Source: Saccharina japonica (taxonomy: Eukaryota; Sar; Phaeophyceae; Laminariales; Laminariaceae). Taken from it: a stretch of DNA of 64,000 nt. The stretch spans positions 124,001 through 188,000 of the forward strand of contig MEHQ01003373.1 of NCBI GenBank assembly GCA_008828725.1, written 5' to 3'. The translations under genes and the position numbers were made by a program. Under the pieces are notes generated by a model. The model did not search any database. It was not told the DNA's origin and saw only the letters and a list, made by a program, of their open reading frames with translations. Of this stretch, positions 11,656 to 24,029 are shown in pieces (position 1 is the first letter of the stretch; each line of letters starts with the position of its first letter).

Positions 11656-13411
11656 TATATGCCGCAGGTACGAAATTAGGTAGATTGAGCCCGTCAGTTA
11701 CAACCAATGTTTTAGCTAAAAAGTGCTAACACTGCTACCCTTCATCGTGACTCGCGCCAGAGCCCAACCATGTAATTGCTTTCGTATGTAACCTCTAACA
11801 TACCCGGCGGGGAATTCAATTTCCGTTTTTTTTAGTCAGTCACTCGCCCGCTGTTTTGTTAACCGGGCCCTACTGTGGGCGACAACGTAAGTGCTACTTC
11901 TATCTTGCACCTTACGAGCTTAAGACTCGTGGTTCATCGGGTGTGACTACCAAAACAACGTATCGGCGTCTTAAAAACCCGTTGGCATTGGTCTAAGCCG
12001 CGCCGCCACAAAACGTAAATACTAACCCTACAGCCCCGCCACATACGTTTCGAACCTAGAGGGAATGAAGTCTCATTGCAGCGACGCACACGGTACGGAA
12101 ACTCCACGACTAGCCACCCGGGTACCCCGCACACACAAACGCCGTGCGTGCTTATTAAGACCCTACTCGAACCTGGATGCACTCCAGCATTTAGGGTCCG
12201 GTAAACCTCTTTCTGATAAACCCTTTCGCTCTTCAGCCCCCCCCCCCAAACCGCTGCACGTAAACCAGCCTGCTCTCGGAGTGACATGGGGTCAGCCAAG
12301 ATTGGCACACCTTTCTGTATGCCATGCTTGCGCTTAAGAGCCGATATTCATAGTAAGTTAGTAACTTACAAATCTCGTTCTGTTGCGGTTATCGTGACAC
12401 AGCAAAAGCTACGTAACCCACGAGGCGTGGTTCTACTGCAACGCTATTACTAGTACTGCCGTGTAAGGTAAGCAATTGAGAGTACCAGCATGCTGGTCGT
12501 TCTCTTTCGTGCGAAAATCGCCGCACCCCGGGTATACTTCAAACAATATAAAACAAATCGTACTATGAATAGCATGCCAATAAAAATTACGATACAGCTA
12601 AACCCGGTGAAAGTCCCTGCATATATAGCCGGAACTTTGTAAGTATTTCGGTCGTACCCTTTGTTGTTGTTGCTGTGCTCACATAAACGCATCGCCACAA
12701 GCAGTGCAAGTCTGTCGTCACTATTTCGAGGTGACTCGTCTCCTTTGCTGAATTCCATTCAGCTTTTTTGCTGCTACCGGCGAGTTGACAACTATGCTTA
12801 CGACACAGCCAGCCACCAGCGAACGGTAGTTTCTTCCAATCCAGACCCGCAAGTCTTGGCGCATATAATGTTTTTTTACAATGGAGTTTCAACGAATGCG
12901 GCATGTTTCTCCTTCACAGCCGTCCAAATAGTTTTACAAAATTCAAACGTACCGGTAGGTGCTGTAGTATCCACGTCGATCGGTGCAATGTAAACTGATT
13001 CTTCCGATATACCACCACTACCACCACATTAGACAGCCCCGGGCACTAACTACATTACTTTTTATTTTACTAGAGGACTGTCTCCGCGCTCAAAACCCCC
13101 GGTGCTAAGCGGGCATTAATGCGCTAGAGCAGTGCAGGTGGTCCGGCCGGGAACTCCCGCCTTGCTCAGTGTGGGGGTAAAAACAATCCCTGCGGACACA
13201 TCCAACAGTCTCTACGTATAGCAAACCCCACGAGATGTCGACAACACCCTCTCAATCCGGTAAGCCTAAGGTACGCCGAAGAGTTTGCTACATTGTTCAA
13301 TGTCCTGACATGGATTGGTTTACGACCAGATTGTGCACGGGGGGGGGGGGTGGTCTCAGCCACCTGTGCAAAGGCTGATGGTTTGTCTATCTATGCCGTC
13401 CGTAGCGGGCC
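11656..13411. other. Intergenic, no gene recognised
   Basis: Between the last MITE and the end of lipase B. A 124-codon frame near 12308-11934 (-) and others show no family features. A run of G occurs at 13340-13349. Confidence 0.5.
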
Positions 13412-13546
13412 TTATTCTTCCTCGACATCATAGGCGGGAAGATCCGTGGGGTAGTATTCCTTCTGCGACGCGTCCAACGCCGCTTGCTTGGCCGCCTCGA
13501 TCTCAGCCTCCTGTAGCTCGACTTCCTCTTTGTGAATGGGAATCAC
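13412..13546 (-). CDS. Lipase B exon 8
   Basis: 135 nt from VIPIHKEEVELQEAE to DVEEE and TAA. The acceptor is GGAAAAG, with a weak pyrimidine tract. A charged helix-like tail as in lipase A. Confidence 0.7.
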   Translation of the reverse strand: MIPIHKEEVELQEAEIEAAKQAALDASQKEYYPTDLPAYDVEEE

Positions 13547-16500
13547 CTTTTCCGACACCATGACCAGATATAGAGATAGCGGCGAGCACGCGCGTAAGTA
13601 CAACACGGACGTTACACGCAGTAAGGAAGGGGCAAGTGCCGGCGGCTAAAGTACATTCGAGTTCGGGAACGTATTATATGCAACTAAAGAACATTGTTCG
13701 GATCGGAAATGCCGCGCAGACGACACCCCCCCCGTCCTCAATTGGAATGGTTCATTCGTCGACACAACCAACACAACGTTCACACTATATACTAACACTG
13801 TGATTCACCTTTTGTGCGGCATCCTTCACCACGCTTTTGGCCTTGTCGAACAGGGACACCTTCGAGTTCACCACCAACTGCTTGAAGAGCCTCACGTACT
13901 CCGCGCTCGAGTGGTCGTTCACGCCGTCGATGAAGGACAGCCGAAGGTACGCGCTCATGCGCCCGAGAAGTCGGTCCAGGAAGCTCGTAGTCCCCACAGC
14001 GCCGCTGTGGAAGGCGCAAAACGGACGGGGAACATTGACGGCGTTGAGGAGTGTTTAACAGAACTGTCGCAGTGCTGGGATGGATGGAGCTGGGCTAGGC
14101 GCGGGGGGAAGTGGAAGACTTGAATGCCACGGTAGGGGATGCAAGTTTTGGGCCAGAATGTTCTGAGCGGTTCACCTCCTAGCGTGAGCATGATGTGCTT
14201 GGTCACTACTGCTGTTACTACTGCTGTGTGATATTTTTACGAGTGTATTTGTTTTATAGGGCTAACGAATACAGCGTATACACAATGTTGGTTGGGTGGC
14301 CGGATCAAAACTTACTCGAAGTTCATGCTTCGGGTGATGTATGACAATTTTACGGGGGGGCATAGTAAATATCGTACAATACGACTAAATAGTACGAAAT
14401 AGGACCTACGGTTCAGACAAAAATCAATACATTTATCTATTTTTACTAATAAAAGTTGGTCCTATTTACTATGGTCCACCGAAATAGTATGCGATTATTA
14501 TGGAGCTCCTCATGCGTGAAGAAATCAGGAAATAAGGCACCGCCTCTGAAGGGGCATTGCCTGGATGGAAGGAAACCACTGACTGCACACCGGCGCCGGA
14601 ATAACTTGGACGCAAACTCGGGGGCAACGCGAACGAGAAAATTGCAACGCTACCGTACTTCGTTGATGACGGCGGCAAAAGTACTAATGCTTGTTACTCA
14701 AGAGCTCTCCATCATGCCCCGCGCTGCCCAGAAACGGTGCCCTTTTTAATGTTATGATTACTCTTACGGTAGTAGTAGTATGTTCCCTCGTAATACTGCC
14801 GTACTCACAATAATTCCGGAAATAAACTCATTCATGCTCAAAAACCTGATCCGGATTTATTTTTCTTCTTACGAGGCACTCGCAATCTGTCTAGACGACG
14901 AATGCTACGATAGAGGTGCACCGTGATGTTTCTGCCTTATAAGGGTGGTCACTTATTATCACTTGAGGAGCTCCATACCTCACCCGAAAACCGATTTTGC
15001 AAAAAACCAAAAGTGCTACCCGACCAACAATCCGATGCGCTAGGTTTACTATGGAAAATATGGCAACACAAGAATGAAAAAACGACGAATTTGGGTTAAG
15101 GAGCCCGATCATTCAGAAAACGATTCAGCCAAAAAGTGCTACCTCTACCGTAGGTCAACTAATCTCTCCATGCCGACACACTATTCCCCTCCATGCCGAC
15201 ACAGCATGTCTGGCTATGATTACTGTGTTCGAGGCCTACTACGAAAGAGGTGGGCACTTTTACCTCGAAACAGTTTCTGAATGACCTAATAAAGTATTAA
15301 AGACGCCTTAACCAAAAATCGTCGGACTTTCATTCTTGTGTTGCAATGCGTTTCATTGCGTTCTTAGCCCCAGGGGCTCGTTCATCGGTTATTAATAGCA
15401 CTTTTATGTTTCCTCCAAAACCAGTTGTTTTGGTGGGTATGGAGCTCTCTTCAACTGACCACCCTCATAAAATACATGGTGCACCTGCATTCAGGCTACC
15501 GTAGCACCTGCATGCAGGCTGCCGTAGCATACGTCGTTCGTCCAAAAGAATGCCCTCAACATACATACTATATATATACGACGATTGGAATAGTGTTGAA
15601 AGAGCTGGTGTCTTCACTATCGCTGGGGGAGACCGTGTTCGAAAATAGTAGTAGTAGTAGTAGTAGTAGTAGTATTAATAGTAGTGTGCATTCACTCATT
15701 TTGACAAAATCGGGAGAAAATAGGGAAGGATATCATGGGTAGAAGTGGATTAATTAATTTCGCAAACTGGGGAGAACACGATTTCACAGTAATATATTGG
15801 ATAGGTTGTTCGTCGTATGGGAGGGTATAATTAATTATTTTAGCGAAAGAGGGAAAACAGTATTTGTCCGGAAATTCACTCACAACCCATTCCGGGTGTA
15901 GTTTTGTTAGGAGGCACTCACAATCGGTCGAGGTAGATCTCCGTGCCTACGTGCGTGTAGGGCGAAGGCACGATGCGAGGCACGATGTCGTTGTTGTTCC
16001 TGCACCGGAAGTACTTGTCCTTCAAAAGGGTGCCGTGGTTCAGCTTGGTGTCGAAGTGTTCGGCGAGAGATCCGTCGAAAACCCTTGCAGGCCGAAAAAA
16101 CAAAAAAGATGGAAACAGGAGCAGCTGAGATACGGCGAAGGGTCATGTTTATATATCATAGGGTTAGACATGGCAATGCACCAGAAGGTTCATGTGTGCT
16201 ATTATTTTAGAGCTGGTGGGAAGGAGCAGCATCGCAGCGATATGAGGGCCGCGGCCCCAAACTTGCAGCCGGCGCCTCGCAAAACTGACGAACGCACGAC
16301 TACTACTGATGGAAACACGGGAGAACGTTTGGGTGATTTTATCGGGAATGTGGTCCGACACAGCGTGTCATCGAGGGAATACGGGGCAGTCCAGTGACGA
16401 AAAGGCGGATACTATCCCAAGACCTCCTGGAAAACAATGGGTGTACCGCAGATACCTTGGGCTGCCGATAGTGTACATTCCGGCGATGTTCATGTCGTCC

Positions 16501-19500
16501 AAGAAGGCTAGTCGGCCCGCGGCGACCGTGGCAAGGGCGCCTCCGAGCGAGTGTCCCGTGACGAACAGCTTTCGGCTCTTCCCCTCCTCTGCGTAGAGCG
16601 CTTTGAGTTTCTCGTGCATGCCTTCCACGCCGCCCCACACAGTGTTCAGACCGTCGTTGAAGCCCTGCGCCATCGCAAAATGTTCAAGGGCATCGATTGA
16701 CGATGATAGTCAATGAATTCTTCGACGATACGCCCGGGATGAGGCGCCGGGAGGTTTTGTTCCAGTGCTCAATGTAAGCGGTAGGTCGAGGTATGGTCTG
16801 CGTGACGTTTTACAAGACATGTGCCTGGTATAGCATATGCACACGAAACCGTTTGTTTAGCCAATGAAAACACGTGGTCGGTCTACATGTCTAGACCGCC
16901 ATAGGCCGAGAGCGGCGTCAACCACAGCAGTACTGTTTGTGGTACTGCTGTGCCGTGCTACTTGGTGATTAACGGGCAGCGAACGATCCCTGGCGGCGCT
17001 TCAATCAAACCTCCCTATGGCAGCGCCTCCTGTGTAAACTTCATCCACGAGCCACACATATACATGTATCCATCGAGCACCTCGAGCGCCATCCTGCCGG
17101 CTGTATCTATCTACCTGCAGATTCCGCTACTCTGTAGTGTCGATGGAGGAAGTATGCTACACGTATATATATACATATATACGGTATGATATATATATCC
17201 ACAGCTGTCAGATTTTGTTCCCCTCAAAACCCGTAGTTCGCGCGATCGAAGTATCTCACTCAGCTTGCAAAAATGAGTTTCGATCAAATCCTCGATCTCA
17301 CAGCTGTGTGTGTGCTTGTGCTTGCTGTGTGTGCTTGGTGTGTGTGCTTTTTGTTTTTTTTTTTGTTTTTCCAATAAATATATACGATCACGGTGCGCGC
17401 TTCCGTTTTCAACGCCCGTTGCAACGGTTCTCTTCAACACCGAGTAACACCACCTACCTGTAGACCAACCAAAGGGCACGGCATGATTTCTCTACCGAGG
17501 GGTAAAGTGGTACCTGCTATGCTCGACATTTAGTGCCGATGCTACCGACGGGTTTTTTTATCATACATGATTTCAAAATTTCTACTTCGTATATGTTCTT
17601 GTTTTGTTTTGATCGCACCTGTTCGTTTGTTTTTCTTCCAGATTTCCCTTTTTTATGTTTCCCTCCAAATATATTTGAATACTGTACGTATGCTCGTACG
17701 CGCTCCTGTTAGATTATTCCCAATTTCTAAAAATATTTTCATTTTTTGTTCCGTTTTTCCTGCGTGTTTTTTTCTTGGAATAAGAAAAAAAAACCCCAGG
17801 AAATTCTGGGGGGAAAACTCGCCGATAAGCATGGCCCTTACCCTGTGCACGTCGCAGTCTTGCTCTTCGAACCCCCACTCTGTTGAGACATTCTTCGTCC
17901 TGAAGCTGAGGTTGGTGGCCCAGTCAGTCAGCTCCGAGGTGCCACGGAAAACCACCATGATCATGTCGTCGTTCGCTACCACGAAGGCCTGGGTGTCCTG
18001 GATGGCATCGAATATAGACTCCCCCGATATCGCTGGATCAGCCTTGGGGGCGGGAAGGAGAAATATAATATGCAACAAAACGACGGGAAGGAGATTTGAA
18101 AGGTTTGAAAGGGCGGTACAGTAGTGTCGACGCGAGTCGACGAGGGAAGAAAAAAGGGCAGAATCGTTCTCGCCATAAACAATGCAAGGCACGAACCGCA
18201 GTGGGGACGAGGGAAAAGAGGTTGCTATATGTTGTGGCCTCGAGTCGGAAATACGACTACCGTAGGAGGGAGAGAGAAGAGAAGGCCGATAACCACTATA
18301 ACACATATATATATATATATATATATATATCGAGAATATATATAACATACCTGGTATATATATCGAGAATATATATATATATATCGAGAAGCTCTCCCTA
18401 CTGACGTGTGCTATATGGGCATATATATGGTAATATCACGTTTTGGCCCAAACCCTTTCGTACTGCCGTGGCTACGTAACCGAGGGACTCCACCCAATAA
18501 GGCAGATGCCTTATGAGGCACAAGCTATAAGGAATATATATGTCTTTATCGTTGGAACACCATTTTTTATAAAAATATAAAAATACGCCAGTTGTGAGTA
18601 CGACCGGTTGAACGGTTGAAACTCAACTTCGCAAGCTGCGTGATTGCGTGATACGCTAGACACGCTCATTGGGCGTGCTTGTTCTATGTTCCACTTTACC
18701 ATACGAGGGTATTCGTGAGGAAAATTCATTTGTTTTTGTTGCTTTACAAATCAGTCGTTGAACGGTTGCACTTTTCATTTTTCTCTAAATCTGTTTAGAC
18801 TTACGAATAGTATACAGCTCCTCGAGCGAGGAGCCCCCGCCAAACGTACTCTTGTATATACGAGTATGTAGGTGGACCCCTAACCTAAGTGGAGTCTACT
18901 GCTATACCAGTAAGCACGTAGACATATCTGAGACGTTGCTACAGCAGTACGGACTTTGCTCGCACCACAAGGCACCCCACAAATCAAGTACAACGCTATC
19001 GGTGCGAGACCTAATCGCACAGCAGCAGTGTAATGCAGTAGTAGTGCGTTCTTCCTCTTCCTCCTGAGCTATCGGCTAATGTCGCGATCTCCCAGCTCGG
19101 CAACTCTGAAAGACAGCAGTGAGAATTTGCCACATAACCCCTCCGCCGCGTGTTCATGCCGTCAGCGGGCGGATGTCTCTTGTTTGGCTGCTGTGAGCAC
19201 GGACAGTTCACTCTCGGCGATCAACATCAAGGGGCAAGTACTATTGATTATTGCAGTGACATTGATTGCCTGTTTTGGTTAATGCGTTACTTTAGCAGTA
19301 CAGCCCCTATAGGGGGTCAGTGGTAATTTGTTTTGCAGTAATCCTCTATAGGGTAATAATGTTACTACCACATCCAAGGGGTGAACAGCCATGATTTGTG
19401 CAGTAATTGACGTCGTTTTTAAGGTAACCATGTTACTACATCACCAAAGGCGTGAGTAATCATGCTTCTTGCAGTAACATCAACGCCCTCTCTAAGGTAT

Positions 19501-22159
19501 AGCCATGTTACTACAACATCAAAGGGGTTAGTAGCCACGATTCTCGCAGTAAATGACGTCGAGTTTAAGGTAATCATGTTACTACACCACAAAGGGGTGA
19601 GTAATCATGTTTCTTGTAGCAACACCAACGCCCTCTTTCGGGTAATCATGTTACTACAGTACCTCAAGGGGTGAGTGGTCATGTTTCTTGCAGTAACTGA
19701 CGTCGTTTTTAAGGTAACCTTGTTACTACATCACCGAAAGGGTGAGTAGCCACGTTTCTTGCAGTAACATCAGCGTCCTCTTTAAGGCAACCATGGTACT
19801 ACAGCGTCCAAGGGGTGAGCAACCATGTTTTTTGCAGTTACAATGACCCTTTAGGTAAATATTGTCACAACATCACATATAAGTTAGGGATGAGTAATCA
19901 TGATTCTTACTTTGTTCTTATACAGTAACATGAACATCCTCGTTAAAAAATCTAAAGCTACTACAGCACCTAGGGGATGAACAGCCATGCTTCCTGCCGT
20001 GACATTGACGCCCTCTTCAGGGTAATAATACTAATACAGCAGCTACGGGGGGAGTAGTCATGTTTCTTACAGCAGTAACGTTGGTAATCATATTACTACC
20101 ACATCTAAGGGGTGAGTCGCCATGTTTCTTACAGCAACGTTGACGTCTTGTTTCAGGTAACCATGTTACTGCATCACCTCAACAAGTGGGTAATCGTGCT
20201 CCTTTCAGTAACATTGACGTCCCCTTTAAGCTACTAACGGCACTACTGCAGCACCTTCGGCGTCCCCTTTAACACGACAATGCAGGCCAGGCGTCCGCGG
20301 TCAAGCTCTTCTACTCGTACGCAATATGTAAACACAAACCGAGGCAGTAAGGGTCTCTCTATACGAGTAGCGCCGGTATGGAAAGCCAACAAGGCCTGCA
20401 CAATACCGGCCACCGACCCTAGTCCGCATACGGCCACACTGGTTAGTCCCATCTATGCCAAGCGATTTCACAGGCCCCATAGCGGGCAGCCGGCACTATA
20501 GAGGGACCACTCCTGTACGACGACGGCGGTCTACTCTTTGTTTTTATTTCATTCCCACCTCAAACCAGTAGAAGTGTTCGAAAGTCAGACCCGTCGTCGC
20601 CGCGTTGTCCGTGAAAAAAGTTTGGACTTCTTCCTTCGTCGAGTAGGAGATCTTGCTCATCTTCGCGAAGTAGAAGGCGTTTTGGTCGCTGTATTCAGTG
20701 GCCTCAAGATCCGGCTTGATTTCCGCCTATTCATCACGGGATTTACGCGACGATCCCCAAATAAACGGTTAGAAACGCAGAGCGTGTTGGTTTCCAAAAG
20801 GCGTCATCTCAGAGGGGAGAGGGGATCGACGTCGTACTGTCCACGAAATGAAACGTTGTCTAGTGGCCAAGGTGGCCGTAAGTTAATGCCACAGCAGTCA
20901 TGTTGTGATTTGCTTTATCCGCCATTATGTATTTAGCGGGCAGTGGGGTCAATCGGTGGGATACTACTCGTACAACAGCGAGCATCTCCTCCGTTGTAAG
21001 TACCTTCCACCAGGTAGTAGATGTGTTTACTATCACTATCAACACGAACGAGGTATCACTGATATACTGTACAGTAGTAGCTACGAGGTAGACGTTTTCC
21101 TGCGGTATTGCTACTCTGTACGTATGTAGCGCATATTATACCTGGTAGTATACAGTAGTACCACAGTCCGTAGACGTCCAGCGTGCTGCTGGTTGAACAG
21201 CATGTCAACCCTAAAGAAAACTTGTATCGTACATACTGCTGTAGTATCAAAGATACTTACTGCAATCTGCTGATGAATGAACGAGGTCGACACGTACGTA
21301 TCATATGCTTACGATACAATATGTTAGATCTTACTCGTAGGTACCTTGGTATATACGTTACTTGGTGCTCCTTTTGTCCTCTCGACAGGGCGGGCGTGTT
21401 TTCCGAACTACTTATATCCACTCCATGACTCATGACTGATGTGACATATTAAAAAACATTCTTCGGTATCACCAAGTCGTACTTGGTAGTTGCTGTTGTT
21501 TGCTTCCAGCCTTGGTTAGTGGTACGGTACATTCATCCCACACAAGCAACCCCACAGTTCCCTCATGGGCGGCACGTCGGAGGCTACCAAATGTGGCTGA
21601 TGGCAACTGTCGCCGAACGGACGGCTGTGGCAAGCGTGCAGCGTCTGCCTCCGCATCTTGTTTGCGAACGTGTACCACTCTGGACGGCAATATAATGACC
21701 ATTTGTACATCAATATAAAGACCAATCGTCGGTCCTTACATTCACGCCCAGAGTGGTATACAGTACGAGTGGTGTCCAATATTTCCGGACCTCGGACAGA
21801 TGGTCAATTCCTACTGAATTATCAAGATCTCTTTCAAGGCAGACCCGTTCCCGATCTTGTAGTAGCTCACTTTGCAGGGTGGGTGGGGCCCGTGCAATCT
21901 CGTACAATCTGCATGATTTGGCGCGCGTTTCCTGAGTTGGATCTGTAATTTGCAGGTCCTGCATAGCCTCTCACGACGGCAGGTGAGGAACTAGATGATC
22001 TAGATGACCTGTAGATACAGTAGATAGCTCATCATCTGTCCGAGGTGTGAATATTTGCCACCGACGAATCTCACCTCCGGGACATCCTCATCGTCCACGT
22101 CGAAAGTAGGCACTGTGACATCGACTTCGGCGATGTCTCTGCTGGACTGGCCCTGGGCA
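13412..22159 (-). CDS. Lipase B: class 3 lipase, exons 2-8 (5' exon not found)
   Basis: Paralogue of lipase A on the opposite strand. Exons from 5' to 3' of the gene: 22159-22075, 20726-20559, 18042-17842, 16664-16456, 16083-15922, 14004-13809, 13546-13412. Lengths, phases and junction motifs match lipase A exon for exon. FRGTSELTDW, the nucleophile GHSLGGALATV, the Asp motif NNNDIVPR and the His motif VNDHSSAEYVRLF are all intact, so an active enzyme is expected. The 45-codon last exon ends DVEEE and is acidic, unlike A. Introns are large and host two MITEs, a SINE body, a TA repeat and the 72-bp minisatellite. Exon 2 needs a phase-2 first exon, as in A; I could not find it between 22160 and 24500. 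Tail to tail with lipase A. Confidence 0.82.
13809..14004 (-). CDS. Lipase B exon 7, catalytic His
   Basis: 196 nt, matching lipase A exon 7 in length. Encodes LLGRMSAYLRLSF and VNDHSSAEYVRLF with the probable catalytic His. Confidence 0.88.
14902..15153 (-). mobile_element. MITE family 1, copy 4, in lipase B intron
   Basis: Reverse orientation: AATGCTACGATAGAGGTGCACC at the left, GTGCTACCTCTACCGTAG at the right, with GGGTTAAGGAGCCCGATCA between. Lies in the intron between exons 6 and 7 of lipase B. Confidence 0.72.
15237..15535 (+). mobile_element. MITE family 1, copy 5, in lipase B intron
   Basis: Starts CTACTACGAAAGAGGTGGGCAC and contains TTTCTGAATGACCTAATAAAG, CGCCTTAACC and TTGGTGGGTATGGAGCTC. 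The end block CACCTGCATNCAGGCT-CCGTAGCA is present twice in a row. Confidence 0.7.
15647..15684 (+). repeat. (TAG)n microsatellite
   Basis: About a dozen TAG/TAA triplets within the lipase B intron between exons 6 and 7. Confidence 0.85.
15922..16083 (-). CDS. Lipase B exon 6, catalytic Asp
   Basis: 162 nt, RVFDGSLAEHF to YTHVGTEIYLDR, with NNNDIVPR. Donor GTGAGT, phase 2. Confidence 0.88.
16456..16664 (-). CDS. Lipase B exon 5, nucleophile elbow
   Basis: 209 nt, GFNDGLNTVW to GMYTIGSP, with catalytic Ser in GHSLGGALATV. Acceptor GGCGCAG and donor GTATCT. Confidence 0.9.
17842..18042 (-). CDS. Lipase B exon 4
   Basis: 201 nt, phase 0, containing DTQAFVVANDDMIMVVFRGT and ending CDVHR at a canonical GTAAGG donor. 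It begins after CCCCCAAG. Confidence 0.85.
18112..18296 (+). mobile_element. SINE family 1, body only (lipase B intron)
   Basis: Contains GTCGACGCGAGTCGACGAGG, then GGGCAGAATCGTTCTCGCCAT, GCAAGGCACGAACCGCAGTG and a GGAGGGAGAGA end. Same block order as the full copies near 46243 and 41007. The tRNA-like head is absent. Confidence 0.7.
18303..18388 (+). repeat. (TA)n with ATCGAGA interruptions
   Basis: Long TA tracts, interrupted three times by TATCGAGA and once by ACATACCTGGTATA. In a lipase B intron. Confidence 0.85.
19290..20262 (+). repeat. 72-bp minisatellite, about 13 units, in lipase B intron
   Basis: The block GGTAACCATGTTACTACA recurs every 72-73 bp (near 19421, 19494, 19567, 19639, 19711, 19783), followed by AAGGGGTGAGTAGCCATG and CTTGCAGTAAC. 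Two subtypes, one with TGACGTCGTTTTTAAGG and one with CAACGCCCTCTTTAAGG, partly alternate, which suggests a 145-bp higher-order unit. Located between exons 3 and 4 of lipase B. Confidence 0.9.
20559..20726 (-). CDS. Lipase B exon 3
   Basis: 168 nt from AEIKPDLEATEYS to EHFYWFE, donor GTGGGA. Homologous to lipase A exon 3 with FAKMSKISYSTKEEV. Confidence 0.85.
21670..21761. mobile_element. Possible 90-bp hairpin MITE
   Basis: TGTACCACTCTGG at the left and CCAGAGTGGTATA at the right, with imperfect pairing of GCAATATAATGACC and GGTCCTTACATTC inside. GCGTGAATGTAAGGA recurs at 58287 in lipase C. Confidence 0.5.
22075..22159 (-). CDS. Lipase B exon 2
   Basis: 85 nt, same length and phase as in lipase A, ending VTVPTFDVDDEDVPE before GTGAGA. 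Acceptor CTTCCAG fits a phase-2 upstream exon. Confidence 0.7.
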
Positions 22160-23024
22160 CTGGAAGAGGGAGTTACAGCAACAGCGACAACAAGGGAGGG
22201 GACGGCGGAAGTGTGTTTTAGTGAGATAAAAAGGCAGTGGGTCCACTCTCAAGTACGTACGTACTGTAGTAGAAGATAGTGCTCGCTTTCAGCGACGTCG
22301 CAAACAGGGCGGCCATGCATGATGCGCGCATACATTCTGCTCTAGAATACTACAGCTGGACTACAGTATATAGGTCCGGATGCATGCGATAGTTGTAAGC
22401 ATGAGTTATTTATACTACTGCAGGTATAGGTTACTGGGATTACTACAGTACAGCACTACTGCAAGGAGAGAGAAAGAAGGGCGAAGAATATAAAATAAAT
22501 AATAATGGCATTTTTTAGCTGTGAGACATGTGTGAGATGGAAGATTTCTCCGAAAGTCAGCTTTGCAAGCTGCGTGCGGCACGTGAGTCGCATGTGACAT
22601 TCAGCCTGATCGCCGCCGGCCCGTGGCGCTGATCACGGCCGATATGAGAAGCTTTAAAGTATCCGGAAGCCAAACCGTCCTTCGCAGCCTGTTGGTTACC
22701 GACAAAACAAGAGCCCCTACGCGTAGAACAAATTGAAGCGCACAGGCACCATAGCCCCATGGCTACAGCAGTACATACACACCGATGCCTGCGAATACGT
22801 ACGAGTAGGCACTCGCAGTTTTGTCTGAATCTCGGTCGACCCGGCAGTTGCGATTAGCGACCACCAACTATTGTAAAAATGAAATTGACACGCTGTATGT
22901 ACCTTGATACGCCACACAGTACAACATACTTTGCAGTCGTACATACTTGAACATTGTCGAGGAACCTTCTGGTATTGGCAGGGGTGGGCGGGAGCCCCCT
23001 TTTTTTTGTCGTATAATACCGCAA
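22160..23024. other. Upstream of lipase B exon 2, no exon recognised
   Basis: Should hold, or lead to, the first exon and promoter of lipase B. I found no MGAKSS-like start with a phase-2 donor. Short frames here have no family features. Confidence 0.4.
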
Positions 23025-23225
23025 TACAGTATAGGCTCGACGCGGGTCAACGAGGGAAGAAAAGTGCCGAACTCGTATTGTCCCCAAAAAAATGCAACGC
23101 ACGTGCGGCAGTGGGGAGGGGGGGAGAAGAGCCCATACTTGGTGACCCGAATCTGAGTTACCACTACGAATTGCAGGAGGCCACAAGGGAAAAGGGGGGA
23201 AAATACAAATGGGATGGAAAAGCAA
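23025..23225 (+). mobile_element. SINE family 1, body only
   Basis: GCTCGACGCGGGTCAACGAGG, then GTGCCGAACTCGTATTGTCC, GGCAGTGGGGAGGG, TGACCCGAATCTGAGTTACC and the end AAATGGGATGGAAA. Head missing. Confidence 0.7.
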
Positions 23226-23388
23226 TGGCCAACGAATACGAAAGAGCCTACTATAATAAGAAAGCATGTCGACTTTTAGACGTCGTTAAGATATTGCTCC
23301 AGTGCAAGGGATCTCGTTTTGGCAACACAGATAAGAACGAGCAAAACAGGAAAGAGCCCCAGACAGGCCGAGCTGCTATGCGAAATAT

Positions 23389-23612
23389 CCATGGTGGGAT
23401 CAAAGCGTCATGGAGTCGCCATGGCGCCACCACATGGCGTCGTCACGGAGCCGCCACGGTGGGCTCAAAGCGCCGGCGGCAACACGGCGCATCCACGGTG
23501 CCACCACGACGCCAACATGGTGCCGCCATGGTGGGCTAAAGGCGCCATGGAGTCGCCATGGGGTCGTCATGGCGACACGATGGAGTCGCCATGGCGACTG
23601 CTGCAAAGCAAC
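23389..23612. repeat. Degenerate CGCCATGG-rich repeat
   Basis: About ten copies of GCCATGG or close variants (ATGGAGTCGCCATGG, GCGCCATGGAGTCG, GGGCTCAAAGCGCC) in roughly 220 bp. Frames through it are low-complexity His/Arg/Pro and not believable genes. Confidence 0.7.
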
Positions 23613-24029
23613 GATGGCGTCAAGACAATCCTGCTGTGCCGAAACAAGGTAGATAATGTACTGTAGATCATCGAAACAAACGGCCGAGTTTGTGTACTCG
23701 GGCGGGGGGCTATCAGCGAAAATCGGGATCTTTGTGTCGAGGTACCGCGTCGACTGCATAGGGGATGGTCGTGCATAGGGTGGCATACGATGGAGATTTA
23801 CCGTAGGGCCGCCCGTGTGTGCGCTTGCGGCTGAAGGTGCGGCTGCTGACATCTGAGTAATTCGAGAAGATACTGTACGTGTGCGTCACGTGGAGCCCGA
23901 AATCGACTGACTACGACAGGCTACGAACGGCGGGTGCATCACTCGATGCTCCCCCGATGCTCCTGCTGGCGGAAACGAAAGCGTGACGGCCATTCCTTGT
24001 CCCATGCCCCCGCGCTTGTCAAGACAGAC

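Noticed and set aside
17653-18348. 231-codon minus ORF as one lipase exon
   Set aside because: Only 17842-18042 is homologous to lipase; the rest reads through intron, SINE and TA repeat.
19290-20262. CRISPR-like regular array
   Set aside because: Whole 72-bp units are repeated with no unique spacers, within a eukaryotic intron.
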